The notes beneath the pieces were generated by a model. The model did not search any database and was not told the origin of the DNA. It saw nothing but the letters and a program-made list of their open reading frames with translations. Positions 6,284-16,100 of a stretch of 19,574 nucleotides of DNA are shown here, one piece after another. The first letter of the stretch is position 1. Each line of letters begins with the position of its first letter. Both the position numbers and the translations under genes were made by a program. The stretch covers positions 1 through 19,574 of the forward strand of contig JABGQJ010000058.1 in assembly GCA_018648945.1 (NCBI GenBank), in the 5' to 3' direction. The stretch is from Victivallales bacterium (lineage in GTDB: Bacteria; Verrucomicrobiota; Lentisphaeria; Oligosphaerales; Lenti-02).

Positions 6284-8926
6284 ATGCGACCTTCCCTGCA
6301 ACGCGTCACTCTGGTCCATCACACCCACATGGACATCGGCTACACCGACCTCGCCAGTGAAGTTCTGGATCAGCACTTGAGCCACCTGGACCGGGCGCTG
6401 GCTCTCTGCCGAAACAACGCGGGTCGCCCCGAAGAGGAACGGTTCTATTGGACCATCGAGTCGGCCTGGCTAGTGCGGGACTTCCTCGCCTGCCGCCCGC
6501 GCCCCCAACGCCAGGAACTGCTTGCCGCCTTGCGCGCAGGTTGGCTCGAGCTTCAGGCTTTCCTCACCCAGCCACTCACGGAGCTCGGTTCCGCCGACGA
6601 TCTGATCGACTGCCTCGGCTACGCCGCACAACTCGGTCGAAGCGAGGGATTCGCCGTGCGCTGCGGGATGATCGATGACATCGGTGGCTACGCGGGACGC
6701 CTGCCCTCGATCATGGCCGAACTGGGCGTGCCCTACCTGGTGGCCGGAGTCGGGGCCTTCCAGGTCCACCTCCCTTGGGCCAATTTGCCCCATCTGTTCT
6801 ATCTGGAGGACAAGGCAGGCGGCCGGGTACTTATCTGGAACCTGGGCATTGACCGCACCCTCACCCCCCAGGACATGGCCAACCTCGCCGCCGTCTACGG
6901 CCAAGCCGGCTTGTTCCTCATCAACCCCTATGCCAAGGCCCTGGCGGGACGCGAGAGCCGCGGCGTGGAACTGGACCTCGACGATGCACCTGCGGTGGCC
7001 GATGCCCGCAGTCAGTTCACCGCCTTCGAGGAGCGGCTGGTAGAGGAGGACTACCCGTATCCCGAACTCCTTCTCCAGTATGGTGGCGACAATCGCGGCC
7101 CGGACGACGGGCTCGTGGACCTGATCCGGCAGCTGAATGCGCAGCCCGATCTACCCGCCTTCTCCTTGGCCACGCCCACCTCCTTCTTCCAGCACATGGA
7201 ACGGACCCATGGCGATGCCATCCCAGTGGTCCAAGGCGCTCTCACCGATCCCTGGAACCTGCGCGCCAATCCCGCCCCCAGCGGGCTCAAGACCTTCCGT
7301 AACGCCCAGCGCACACTGCGCGCAGCCGAGGCGTGGCACACACTCGCCGCCGGAGAACCGCCAGTTCTGAAGACCGTGGGCGACTGCCGGGAACAGCTCC
7401 AGCTCTACATCGACCACACCTGCGGGCTAAGCGAATGGGGCTGGGACAAGGTATTCGGAAAGGACGGTGACTGCCGCGCCCCCGAGTTCGACCGCTATCG
7501 CCGATCCTGGGCCAGCAAGCGCCAATATGCCGACCAGGCTCTGGCCCTCGCCCAACGGACGGCACGGTCCACCTTCCACGCCGCCGCCAGCGCCGGGGCC
7601 AATGCCCCCAGTGTGGTCGTGGCGAACGAGTGTCCGTTCCCCATGTCCGGCCCCGTGGAGCTCTATACCGGGCGTGGCGGCCCCACTCTCTGCGGGCTCC
7701 AGGACGAACAAGGCAACGACATCCCAATCCAACAGACCGGCAATCGCCGCTACGTCTTCGTGCCCCCCGAGACTCCGGCCTTCGGGATGCGCTGGCTCCA
7801 TCCCCAATTTGGCTCCGCCCCGCCGCAGCCTGAGGGACCGGGGTTGCGTTCCGACTGGCTGGAATTGGGCTTCGACCCCGACTCCGGGGCCATCCACTCC
7901 CTCCGGGACCGCGCCACCGGCCGCGAGTGGCTCGACCCCACCAGCCCCGGCCTGGGCGCGACCATCTATGAAACGGTCGGGAACGTCGGCTTTGGTCCCC
8001 GCCAAGCAGGCATGGCCCAGGACTGGGAACGACAGCCGCTCCCCGTCCACACCGAACGCGTGCACGTCGCTCCCCTCGGCCCCGTCTTCGGCGAGCTTAC
8101 CGTGGACGAACGTCTCGACGGACCGGCTGGCCCGATCCGCATCCGGCGCACTGTGCGACTCTACCGGCATCGCCCGCAAGTAGATGTCACCCTCCGCGTG
8201 GACAAACCCGAGACCGCTGCCAAGGAAACCCTCCACATCGCCTTCCCCCTCGCCGGACCAGGCGACTTCGGCTTCGACCAGGGCGCAGGCTGGCTCGATC
8301 CAGCCCGGGATCTCGCCCCCGGCGCCATGCAGGATCTACTCTACGCCAACTCCTGCATCTGGGCCCACGCCGACGGCGGCACCGCAGTTCTCGCCGTGCC
8401 CGACGCGCCCATCGTCTCCCTCGGCCGCATCCGCACCGGTGAATGGCGCGACGGGCAGCCGTTCGCTGCCGACTGCAACGCCATCTACGCGTTCATCTAC
8501 CACAACCTGCTCAATACCGACTGCCCCATCTGGCAGGACATATGCGACGAGTTCCGCTTCTCTCTTCTCTTCGCCGCCGACACCCTCTCTCCCGCCCAAG
8601 CCATCGCCTGCAGTGGATCACTCCGCGCCACCTTGCTTGAAACGCCTGCTCTGGTGCCAAACCGCGAGGAAGAGTTGCGCATTGCGCCGGACACCCTCCA
8701 CCTGCACTCCATACGGCCCGCTCCCGACGGCGGAATCCTGCTCGTGGAGAACACGGGGGCCACTCCCATCCAGGGGCGCATCCGGCTCTCACGCTCCGTC
8801 CAGGCCGCCTGGGACGAAAGCCTGGCGGGCAACCCTCTGGACGAACTTGACGTGGAGGACAACGAGATCATCGTCCCCCTCCCTCCCTACGCCCTCGCCC
8901 GCCTTGGCTTCATGTGGACCGCATAG
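6284..8926 (+). CDS. glycoside hydrolase family 38-like alpha-mannosidase (DUF5054-type N-terminal domain)
   Basis: This 880-residue protein has no signal peptide and is therefore probably cytoplasmic. GH38 enzymes hydrolyse alpha-mannosides with a metal ion held by a His-x-Asp pair and the nucleophile Asp. Here HHTHMDIGYTD (residues 12-22, His15 and Asp17) matches the family's metal motif, and CGMIDDIGGY (127-136, Asp131/132) sits where the nucleophile is expected, followed by LGVPYLVAG. Further family-like segments are YGGDNRGPDDG and IDHTCGLSEWGWDK. The C-terminal half is beta-rich and begins with NECPFPMSGPVELY, as in GH38 C-terminal domains. The start was set at ATG 6284, with GGAGAG upstream; the frame is open further 5' but overlaps the divergent ATPase gene. 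The fourth metal ligand could not be assigned by eye. Exact substrate specificity is uncertain. Confidence 0.82.
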   Translation: MRPSLQRVTLVHHTHMDIGYTDLASEVLDQHLSHLDRALALCRNNAGRPEEERFYWTIESAWLVRDFLACRPRPQRQELLAALRAGWLELQAFLTQPLTELGSADDLIDCLGYAAQLGRSEGFAVRCGMIDDIGGYAGRLPSIMAELGVPYLVAGVGAFQVHLPWANLPHLFYLEDKAGGRVLIWNLGIDRTLTPQDMANLAAVYGQAGLFLINPYAKALAGRESRGVELDLDDAPAVADARSQFTAFEERLVEEDYPYPELLLQYGGDNRGPDDGLVDLIRQLNAQPDLPAFSLATPTSFFQHMERTHGDAIPVVQGALTDPWNLRANPAPSGLKTFRNAQRTLRAAEAWHTLAAGEPPVLKTVGDCREQLQLYIDHTCGLSEWGWDKVFGKDGDCRAPEFDRYRRSWASKRQYADQALALAQRTARSTFHAAASAGANAPSVVVANECPFPMSGPVELYTGRGGPTLCGLQDEQGNDIPIQQTGNRRYVFVPPETPAFGMRWLHPQFGSAPPQPEGPGLRSDWLELGFDPDSGAIHSLRDRATGREWLDPTSPGLGATIYETVGNVGFGPRQAGMAQDWERQPLPVHTERVHVAPLGPVFGELTVDERLDGPAGPIRIRRTVRLYRHRPQVDVTLRVDKPETAAKETLHIAFPLAGPGDFGFDQGAGWLDPARDLAPGAMQDLLYANSCIWAHADGGTAVLAVPDAPIVSLGRIRTGEWRDGQPFAADCNAIYAFIYHNLLNTDCPIWQDICDEFRFSLLFAADTLSPAQAIACSGSLRATLLETPALVPNREEELRIAPDTLHLHSIRPAPDGGILLVENTGATPIQGRIRLSRSVQAAWDESLAGNPLDELDVEDNEIIVPLPPYALARLGFMWTA

Positions 8927-8947
8927 CCCCAATCTCGGAGAGACCTA

Positions 8948-10126
8948 ATGAGCACGGACTATCAGACTGACCGACCCGACGGGCGTTTCCTGAGCTCCCT
9001 CGGTTTCAAGCAGCATCTGATCCAGCACCACACACCCCGGCTGGCCTTCGATCCAGAGCTGCCGCCTGCCGAATTCGCCACTTGGCAGGAACGGGTCCGC
9101 GCCAAGCTCCGCGAACTCATGCGCTACCCGGAGCCGCCGCCCCAGCCCGTCCCACAGCGGCTCTGGAGCGAACCCCGCGACGGCTATCGGATCGAGAAAT
9201 GGGAAAGCTACCCCGAGCCCGGCAGCGTCGTTCCGTTTCTCATGCTCATTCCTGATGGAGTTAATGCCAGCAATCCGGCCCCGGTCGTCCACTGCTATCC
9301 CGGCTCTGCCCATCCCAAGGAATGGCTCGCCGGGGAAGAGGCGCCCTGGCCTGGCTACCCAGTCCGCCCTCACCTGGACAAGAACGACATGGCGCGCCAA
9401 GTCGTCTGCGCCGGCATGATCGCCATCGCCGTGGACAACCCCGGGACCGGCGAACTCGTCGAGCAACCGGCGACCCTCGGCCAGTCCTCCCTCGGGGCCG
9501 GCCGCGTCAAACTCAGCCAGGACCTCATCGCCATGGGGCGCAGCTACGTCGGGCTCTCCGCCTACCAGAAGCATATCATCCTCGACTGGTCCCGCACCCT
9601 CCCCTTCGTCCGTCCCGACCGCATCGCCCTCAGCGCCCACTCCCTCGGCACCGAGCCCGCCATGGTCCTCGGCGTCCTCGAACCCGGTCTCGCCGCGGTC
9701 GTCTCCAACGACTACCTCGCCAGCCAGATCATCGAAGAGCAGCACCTCGGACCCAGTGATGACGGCAGTCGCATCCGCAACACCATTCCCCTCTGGCATC
9801 TCATTCCCAACTTCTGGCTCTGGTTCGACCTCAACGAACTCCTCGCCGCCATGGCCCCCACCCCGCTGCTTCTCACCGAAGGGGGCCACTGGTCTCTCAT
9901 CCGGAAAATGCAGCAAGCCTACGCCACGGCCGGCGCTACCGACGCCCTCGAGATCCACCAGTACCCCGCTTTCGCCGATCCCGCCGCCCGGATCGCCGAC
10001 GGCAAGCCCCTGCCCCACGGCCTCACCCTTGCCGAATACCTTCTCGCCTGCAACGTGGACGTGCCCAATCACTACTACAAAGGCACCGTCGCCATCCCCT
10101 GGCTCCGGCAACACCTGCTCAGCTGA
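8948..10126 (+). CDS. alpha/beta-hydrolase, acetyl xylan esterase / Abhydrolase_7-like
   Basis: This 392-residue protein begins 22 nt after the GH38-like gene, with GGAGAG just upstream of ATG 8948, so the two are almost certainly co-transcribed. The fold is suggested by PFLMLIPDG (96-104), VVHCYPGS (113-120), the AVDNPGTGEL segment (161-170) and the nucleophile elbow SAHSLGTEP (229-237). Ser232 is the likely catalytic serine; the first Gly of GxSxG is replaced by Ala. Possible partners are an acid near LLLTEGG (Glu311) and His337 in EIHQYP. No signal peptide is present, so it is probably cytoplasmic. Next to an importer and a glycosidase, a carbohydrate-ester-removing role is plausible but not proven; a peptidase or other esterase is possible. 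Confidence 0.78.
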   Translation: MSTDYQTDRPDGRFLSSLGFKQHLIQHHTPRLAFDPELPPAEFATWQERVRAKLRELMRYPEPPPQPVPQRLWSEPRDGYRIEKWESYPEPGSVVPFLMLIPDGVNASNPAPVVHCYPGSAHPKEWLAGEEAPWPGYPVRPHLDKNDMARQVVCAGMIAIAVDNPGTGELVEQPATLGQSSLGAGRVKLSQDLIAMGRSYVGLSAYQKHIILDWSRTLPFVRPDRIALSAHSLGTEPAMVLGVLEPGLAAVVSNDYLASQIIEEQHLGPSDDGSRIRNTIPLWHLIPNFWLWFDLNELLAAMAPTPLLLTEGGHWSLIRKMQQAYATAGATDALEIHQYPAFADPAARIADGKPLPHGLTLAEYLLACNVDVPNHYYKGTVAIPWLRQHLLS

Positions 10127-10177
10127 CTCGATCCCACGGGGCCCCGGCCACGACTCCGACTCGTTTGTTGAGGGAAA

Positions 10178-10231
10178 GGGACGGAAGGGACCGGGCGGAA
10201 TGAGCCCTGTGTTCTCGGTCCCTGTGGTCCC
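10178..10231. repeat. GGGACC-type imperfect inverted repeat between convergent genes
   Basis: The arms at 10178-10193 and 10216-10231 are complementary at 13 of 16 positions, including a perfect AGGGACCG / CGGTCCCT core, with a 22-nt loop. Each arm contains two GGGAC-like units. It sits in the 182-bp gap between the convergent stop codons at 10126 and 10309, so it could stop transcription from both sides, although neither side has a proper T-run. A second small stem (TGGCA/TGCCA) lies near 10256-10273. No gene is supported in 10127-10308. Confidence 0.5.
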
Positions 10232-10308
10232 TTGGCCCGCGAGACGCGCACTGGCCTTGGCAACTTGGTGCCAGGCTTTGGTCGGTGGGGATGGAGCGAG
10301 GTTGCGGC

Positions 10309-11208
10309 CTACTGTCCCGCTTCGGCGGCCTTCGGTCGGTACGCCTGCTTCCGGTCGAGTTTGTAGTCCACTCCCTCCACCGCCGCCTTGCCGTTGACCA
10401 CCTTGATGTAGCCGGGGCTGCGGGTCAGCCTGGGGACGCCATTGTCCGGAATGTAGTAGCGTTCCTGACGCAGTTTCACCCGCTTCCTGGCCAAGCTGTA
10501 GACCTGGTAGGAATAGAGCCTTGCACTCACCTGCAGGAGCAGGTGGATATCACTGCCACCATCGGCATCCATCTCCGGCTTGGAGGAGGCGATCTGACGG
10601 CCCAGCCGGATCGTGGCATAGACCATCTCATCGTCCTCCACACGCAGACAGTAGATCCCCCGATCCATGTCCTGGAACACGATCAGGCTCACCTTGAGCG
10701 CCTCGATCTTGGTCGATCCCTCTTCCCCTGGCAGACCAATATCCCGGCTCAGCACGGTCTGCCCGTCGCGGACCTCGAACGTCACATCCTCGCTCTGGTA
10801 GTCGTTGTCCAGTCGCGCGTGCCCCGCCTGCGTTCTCACCGTGTAGGAACCGGGGTTCTGCATGTTGAAGAAGTCGTTGAGGGAGACCGTCAGGGTCTTG
10901 GTTTCTCCCGCATTCAGAATCAGCCCGTCGGCAGGATTCTTGTCCAGTTTGTGTTGCTTGACATTGCGCTTAGCATGGCTCTCCACCAGAAAGAACACAT
11001 AGCCCCGGCTGGCACCCTTCTTGCCGAAGGTCAGTGTATTGCCGCTGTAGTTCCGCAAGGTGACGGTCAGCTCGATCGGTTCATAGCGCAAATACCGGCT
11101 CCGCGCCGAGGAGAGGGCAACCCCCAACTGCGCACGAGCGGACACCGCCGAGAGCAGGACGCCCAACAGAAGGGCAACGGCACGCGGGGAATGAAATCGA
11201 TGGTTCAT
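10309..11208 (-). CDS. exported beta-rich protein of unknown function
   Basis: This 299-residue protein has a Sec signal peptide (about residues 1-26, ending SARA-Q) and no lipobox, so it should be periplasmic or secreted. The mature protein is rich in beta-strand patterns; YEPIELTVTLRNYSGNTL and the following FGKKGASRGYVFFLV look like an immunoglobulin-type or BsuPI-like beta sandwich. A second half includes the segments GIYCLRVEDDEMVYATIRLGR and YSYQVYSLARKRVKLRQ. No catalytic motif is recognised. ATG 11208 overlaps the stop of the upstream GT9 gene (ATGA) and has AAAGGAGA 7 nt before it, so it is translationally coupled to a lipopolysaccharide-type glycosyltransferase. A role at the cell surface is inferred from that alone. 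Confidence 0.82.
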   Translation of the reverse strand: MNHRFHSPRAVALLLGVLLSAVSARAQLGVALSSARSRYLRYEPIELTVTLRNYSGNTLTFGKKGASRGYVFFLVESHAKRNVKQHKLDKNPADGLILNAGETKTLTVSLNDFFNMQNPGSYTVRTQAGHARLDNDYQSEDVTFEVRDGQTVLSRDIGLPGEEGSTKIEALKVSLIVFQDMDRGIYCLRVEDDEMVYATIRLGRQIASSKPEMDADGGSDIHLLLQVSARLYSYQVYSLARKRVKLRQERYYIPDNGVPRLTRSPGYIKVVNGKAAVEGVDYKLDRKQAYRPKAAEAGQ

Positions 11209-12275
11209 GGGACTGTCTCCTTTCCCAGTTCAGAGGCTGTGGTTTCTCTCGAAAGCATACCCAACAGGGCTTCGGCAACCTTCTTCGGCTGTAGCGATTC
11301 AAGGCACTCCGGGTCGCCAAGCGGACAGGTTCGGCGGAAGCAGGGACCGACTTCGCAATTCCCCACGAAGACGCGATGCCCAGCCCCATAGGGACCAGTC
11401 AGTTCAGGCGATGTAGAACTGAAGAGGGCAGCGACCGGGGTCGAGAGAGCAGCGGCCAAGTGCATGGGACCACTGTCGTTGGCAAGCAAGGCGTCGGATT
11501 CCCGGAGCATCTCGCACAGCGCTCCCAGGTTGGTCTGGCCAGCAAGATTGACCGGTTCGGCCACGCGGCAACTGGCAGACACGCTGTCCGACATCTCCCG
11601 CTCGTCCGCCGAACCCAGTAGCCAGATGGCGACACCGGGACGCTCTTGGACCACATGGTCCAGAACGCGCGCGAAAAACGCCGGGGGCCAACGCTTGCTC
11701 TGCCACCGAGCCCCCACCGCCACCGCCAGCAGGCCATCTCCCTCGTCCAGTTGATGCTGCTGTAGAAGCTGTTTGGCGAACTTCGCAAAATCGTGGTGCT
11801 GGCGCAGGTTGGGGATGTGGGCCTCGCCGCCCAGCTTCAGCGAACTGCGCACGAGAAACACGTTCTTCTCCACCGCGTGGATGAGGTTGGCGGGCACCAT
11901 GGCCTTCTCATTGTAGAAGAACCGGGCGCCTTCCCGAGCCGTCCGGAAACCAATCCGCACCGGGGCGCCGCTCAACCAAGTCAACAAGCCGCTTCGCAGG
12001 AGCCCCTGGAAGTCGATGGCCACATCGAACTCACGCTGGCGAAGATCGCGGACAAAGGGGACCAGTTCCCCCCAGTGGCGAAGCCGGCCCCAGCGCGCGC
12101 GGCGGAAGGAAACCACATCGTCAACCCCGGGCAAGAGATCGATCAGCCCAGTGAACCCATCGTTGACAAGCCAAGTGATCGCCGCGTCGGGAAACTCGCG
12201 GCGCAGCAGATCCACGGCGGGAAACGCATGGACGATATCGCCCAAGCTGCTTGGTTTGACCACCAGAATGTTCAC
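11205..12275 (-). CDS. glycosyltransferase family 9, ADP-heptose:LPS heptosyltransferase-like (WaaC type)
   Basis: This 356-residue inner-membrane-associated or cytosolic enzyme belongs to the family that transfers heptose from ADP-heptose to the lipopolysaccharide core. The N-terminus MNILVVKPSSLGDIVHAFPA is the typical acceptor-side motif, and Asp13 aligns with the catalytic Asp of E. coli WaaC. The C-terminal donor-binding motif NDSGPMHLAAAL is intact. It is followed by a Cys cluster (GNCEVGPCFRRTCP, then PEC) that is common in this family. Length is normal for GT9. It lies 37 nt after the metallophosphoesterase gene and overlaps the downstream exported-protein gene by 4 nt, so all three look like an operon. 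Whether heptose I, heptose II or another sugar is moved cannot be told. Confidence 0.92.
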   Translation of the reverse strand: MNILVVKPSSLGDIVHAFPAVDLLRREFPDAAITWLVNDGFTGLIDLLPGVDDVVSFRRARWGRLRHWGELVPFVRDLRQREFDVAIDFQGLLRSGLLTWLSGAPVRIGFRTAREGARFFYNEKAMVPANLIHAVEKNVFLVRSSLKLGGEAHIPNLRQHHDFAKFAKQLLQQHQLDEGDGLLAVAVGARWQSKRWPPAFFARVLDHVVQERPGVAIWLLGSADEREMSDSVSASCRVAEPVNLAGQTNLGALCEMLRESDALLANDSGPMHLAAALSTPVAALFSSTSPELTGPYGAGHRVFVGNCEVGPCFRRTCPLGDPECLESLQPKKVAEALLGMLSRETTASELGKETVP

Positions 12276-12312
12276 AAGGCACAGTCGGTTGTGGGTATCA
12301 TCGAGGCGCGCC

Positions 12313-13044
12313 CTAGCGTCCGAACATCAATCGCTCGGCCAGTCGCTCCGGCAGCCCTGCGGCAACAATCTTGGCCTGGCTGGTGGCAAGGTCGTATTCC
12401 ACGCGATGGAGAGTGACCAGGCGTTCGTCGGTGCAGTAGGTCACGAAGGCGGCCCGTGGGTCACCGTCCCGAGGCTGTCCCACGCTGCCCACATTGATGA
12501 GGTACTTGTGGTTCGGCTCCAGCCGCACCTCGTCGTACCTGCCCCCGCTGACACTCCCCCCAAACTTGTCGAAGGCCAGGGGCACATGCGTGTGGCCAAA
12601 GAAGCAGACCGGCGTGAACTGGTACTCCAGACAGACTTCGGCGCTGAATTTATCGAAGATGTAGCCCCACATGTGCGGCATGTCGAGAGTGGCATGGACC
12701 ATCGTCAGCTTGACCCCCATGCGCTCCTTGTAGGGCAGCGCCGCCAACCAGTCGCGCTGTTGGTCGTTCAGCTGGCGGCGGGTCCACTGGATGGCCATCG
12801 CCGCCTGCGGATTGAAGCCGAGAAGGTCGCTCTCCGTGCTGGCCTGTTCGTCGTGGTTGCCCTTGACGGCCACCTCCATGTCCAGTTGCCGCACGATGTC
12901 GAGACACTCTCTCGGGTTGGCGTTGTAGCCAACGATGTCGCCGATGCACATGTACCGGTCAACGCCAAGCTCCTCGGCCTTGGCCAGCACGGCCTGGAGC
13001 GCCTCGAGATTCGCGTGAATGTCCCCGATGATCGCGTATTTCAT
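12313..13044 (-). CDS. metallophosphoesterase, calcineurin-like (Metallophos_2 / YfcE-like)
   Basis: This 243-residue cytoplasmic protein has the complete set of dinuclear-metal motifs: GDIHAN (Asp8, His10), GDIVGYNANP (Asp36), GNHD (Asn63, His64), His117 and GHTH (150-153). It also has the NVGSVGQPRDGDPRAAF block typical of this bacterial phosphodiesterase/phosphatase group. The frame is open for 39 more codons upstream, but ATG 13044 places the first metal motif at residue 7 as is usual; the Shine-Dalgarno is weak. It is the first gene of the GT9 operon. The substrate is unknown, and nucleotide or phosphoprotein substrates are both seen in the family. Confidence 0.92.
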   Translation of the reverse strand: MKYAIIGDIHANLEALQAVLAKAEELGVDRYMCIGDIVGYNANPRECLDIVRQLDMEVAVKGNHDEQASTESDLLGFNPQAAMAIQWTRRQLNDQQRDWLAALPYKERMGVKLTMVHATLDMPHMWGYIFDKFSAEVCLEYQFTPVCFFGHTHVPLAFDKFGGSVSGGRYDEVRLEPNHKYLINVGSVGQPRDGDPRAAFVTYCTDERLVTLHRVEYDLATSQAKIVAAGLPERLAERLMFGR

Positions 13045-13085
13045 GGAAGTCCAAGCTAACCCAGTAACGTGGCATTCAAACACAG

Positions 13086-13102
13086 GCGGGCAGAGGGCCC
13101 GC
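13086..13102 (-). terminator. GC hairpin, possible terminator of the LamG/GH42-like gene
   Basis: GCGGGC and GCCCGC form a 6-bp perfect stem with a 5-nt loop, 69 nt beyond the stop codon at 13171 on the minus strand. The downstream sequence, CTGTGTTTG, has only a short T stretch. The hairpin also falls in the 5' leader of the metallophosphoesterase gene if the promoter proposed next to it is real, so it may have another role. Confidence 0.3.
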
Positions 13103-13116
13103 AATCCTATGGCTAC

Positions 13117-13145
13117 ACTGTATTGCGCCCGCCCACCATGTGCAA
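13117..13145 (-). promoter_or_regulatory. candidate sigma70-type promoter of the metallophosphoesterase-GT9 operon
   Basis: On the minus strand TTGCAC (13145-13140), a 17-nt spacer and TACAGT (13122-13117) lie 73 nt upstream of ATG 13044. Each box matches the consensus at four of six positions, with ideal spacing. Confidence 0.35.
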
Positions 13146-13170
13146 CCAAGCATTCCCACAAGCGGGAGGA

Positions 13171-16100
13171 TCAGGGCCGGACCACGAACGCACGCTCAAC
13201 GGAGAGCCCCGACGCCAGTTCCCGGACCCGCACGGTCCAACGGCCGGGGACGTCATTTTCAGCCAGGCGCAGACGCAGCGTCTGCTCCCCCCCCGCAGCT
13301 CCGTACCAGCCGCTGCCCTCGGCCGGCCGGCCCTTCGCATCCAGAATAGTCACTTCCAACGGCACCACCGCCGCCACCGGCTTCCCAGCCGCCAACACAG
13401 CGATGGCGACCTCTTGCTCGCCTCCACGGTCACCAGGGCCGGACACGCGGCACTGCACAGCTGTCAGAGGAGCGGGGGTCACCAGGAACACGCGTCCCTC
13501 GCCGGGGCCCAGTTCCGCGCGGAAGCTGAGGGACCCGTCCTTCTGCGTCGCGGGCACCCGTTGGTGACCGACGAGATCGTACACCACCCCCGTGCGTCGC
13601 ACCCGCAAGGTGGCGGCGGCAGGCACTCCCTTCTCCATGACCAGGCCATGGTGTCCCACATAGTCGCCAAAAGTCCGGCGGTCGTTCACCGCAAAGAGAT
13701 AGTCGCTGTTCCCGGCCTGGCGCACCCTAGTGACCACCTCCGGATTGTCGGACTCCGCGTATCGTTCGTAGAAGGCATCCAGCTCAGCCCGCAGTTCGCC
13801 AGCCTTGGCCAGCATCTGCCGCTTGCCGACATCGGCCGGGCGCTCCCGCCGCGCGGAACGAACCAAAATGTCCGGCATGACGGCAGGACAGAGCGTCTCG
13901 TCGCCCACCACGATCCCTCCCCGGCGCTGGAAGGCCAGGACGCGGTCCGCCACGCTTCGAGTCAACACGTCGCAGTGAGGCATGACAAGCACCTTGTACT
14001 GTGCCAACCCATCCCTCAACACGTGCTCGTCGTAGATGATGCGTGGCTGCAGCCCGGCCCATTGCAGGATCTGGTGCATGTCCGCATCCCAACTGCGGCT
14101 CCAGCCATAGGAACCGCGGCCGGCAAACATCTGGGAACTGAAGCTCTGTAGCAGCGCCACGTCCGCCGGGCGGTCCGGCACCTGGAGCAGAGCCGGTCCG
14201 AGCGGGCGCACCACATCGCGGACGAGCTGGGTCAGAACCTGGCGAGTCTCCGGGTGCGTATAGCGATAGCCGCCGTGGGTGGACTCCACCAGCGACCCCC
14301 ACCCATGATACATGATCCCCCGCACCGGGCGCGACAGCATGCACCAGAACGCTTCGCGCAGATGATCGGGAGAGATCGTGATGAACTTCGCGTCCGGAAT
14401 ACGTTTCTCCCACTCCGCCGCGCCGCTCTTTTCGCCCTGCGGGGCGGTCTGCGACCGGTACCAGATGATCTGCGTCATCTTCATCACCTGCTGGCCGGGC
14501 GTCCCATCGGCCATGGCAAACAGTTCGTCCGCCGCCTGGCCGATCTTGATCGGGTCGGGATAGGAATAGGTCCACTGGGAGGCGATGTCCACCTTGCCAC
14601 CGCTTCCCCAGATGCTGGGCACCCGCACGGCGGGGTCGAAGAACGTCCAGATGTCCTTCCTCCCCGTCGATTTCAGTCCCTTGTGGACCTGGGTATGCAG
14701 TGGATTCCAGCCATCGCCGGTTTTCCAAAACCACTGGTAGAAGCGCAGCAGGCGGTGGTCGTCGGGAATCACCCGGTCCCGGGGGAAGCCGGGAATGGAG
14801 GCATACTGCACGCCGCGCTTGGAGGTGGCCTCCTTGGGGATGTCGAAGCCCAGGGCTCTGCGGCACTGCTCCCGCTCGTAGTCGTGGTATGAGATAGCTG
14901 TGCCATCCCGGATCTCGGAATGGATAAGGCTGGCAGAGAGCGCCGGGAACTGCCCGAACGTACGGGCGACCGCCGCCCCGACATGGTTGGCGAAACGCTG
15001 CACCTCGGGGAAGCTCGCGCTGGTGTTGTGCCGGGGATAGGGCTTGCCCTGCGCATCGACCCGAATGAACTGTGCCAGATCCTTGTTCCTCTCCACCCAC
15101 CGCCCCGGATAGAGATAGACAGCCGCGCCCAGATCGTTGGCCAGATAGGTGTCCAGCATCCGGCCCACACTCTCGGCGCGAGACGACGAACACGAGGGCC
15201 CGTCCCCGTCCTTCCAGATCATCCCATAGTCCACCATGTGCCGCAGATCATGGGTGAATCCAATCTCCTTCAGCCGCTTGACGTCCCCGCTGCCCCACAT
15301 CACGACCGGCATCCGGTGTGGTGCAGGCCGCGGCACGATGGTGAGCGGGACCGTCTGCTTCAGCACATGCAGCCGTCCCGTGGCGTCCCGCCCCTCCGCG
15401 CGGACCTCCGCCTCGTATTTGTCGGGACGAAGCCATGTGTCCACCGGCACGCGCAGAGGCAGGCCCCCGCCAATGGCCAGTTCCCCGCTCGTCTGCACCG
15501 TCTTCCCCGCCAGGACCACGGTGGCACGCACCGCAGACAGCGCCACGCCCGTATCGTTCGCCACTTGGGCCTCCAGATGAACTTGGGGTTCGCCGCGTCG
15601 GTACGTGGCCCGCCCCGTCCCGAGCACCAGCATCAACGACCCTCTGAACCCCGGGTGCACCCCAGCGGAAATCCGGACCTCGTCAATGAAGCCCGGGAAC
15701 CCCGAGTGCGTACTACCCACCCGGTCGCCAACCACAAGAACGTGGGGGCCAGCCACCACCGGCCCACGACCTTCATTGCGGGCCCGTCCCACGCACACGC
15801 CATCCACGAACTGGCGAACCATGCCCGCACCGTCGTAGGTGAAGGCCACGTGCTGCCACGTGCCCTCGGGGAAGGTCACTGGCGAGGACCGGAACCAGTC
15901 CGAACTGGTCCCAAACCCCAGACTCACGTTCAGCACGAACTTCCCCCCTGCAGCGGCCGTCAGGTACCAGCAGTAGTCACGGTTCGCCTGGGGGAGATCC
16001 CTGGCGTAGTGGAAGTATTTCTTGTCCAGCAGGAACGCAGTCTTGCTCGCGGCCAACTCCGCCTTGGCCTTGACCCACATCTCCACGGTGAACGCCCCCT

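Noticed and set aside
14311..14341. SRPVR in the LamG/GH42-like protein matches the SxPxR pattern of Ser-type sulfatases, a possible maturase target
   Set aside because: The protein has no sulfatase fold motifs around it, and the segment (LSRPVRGIMYHGWG) looks like a barrel strand. The five-residue match is likely chance.
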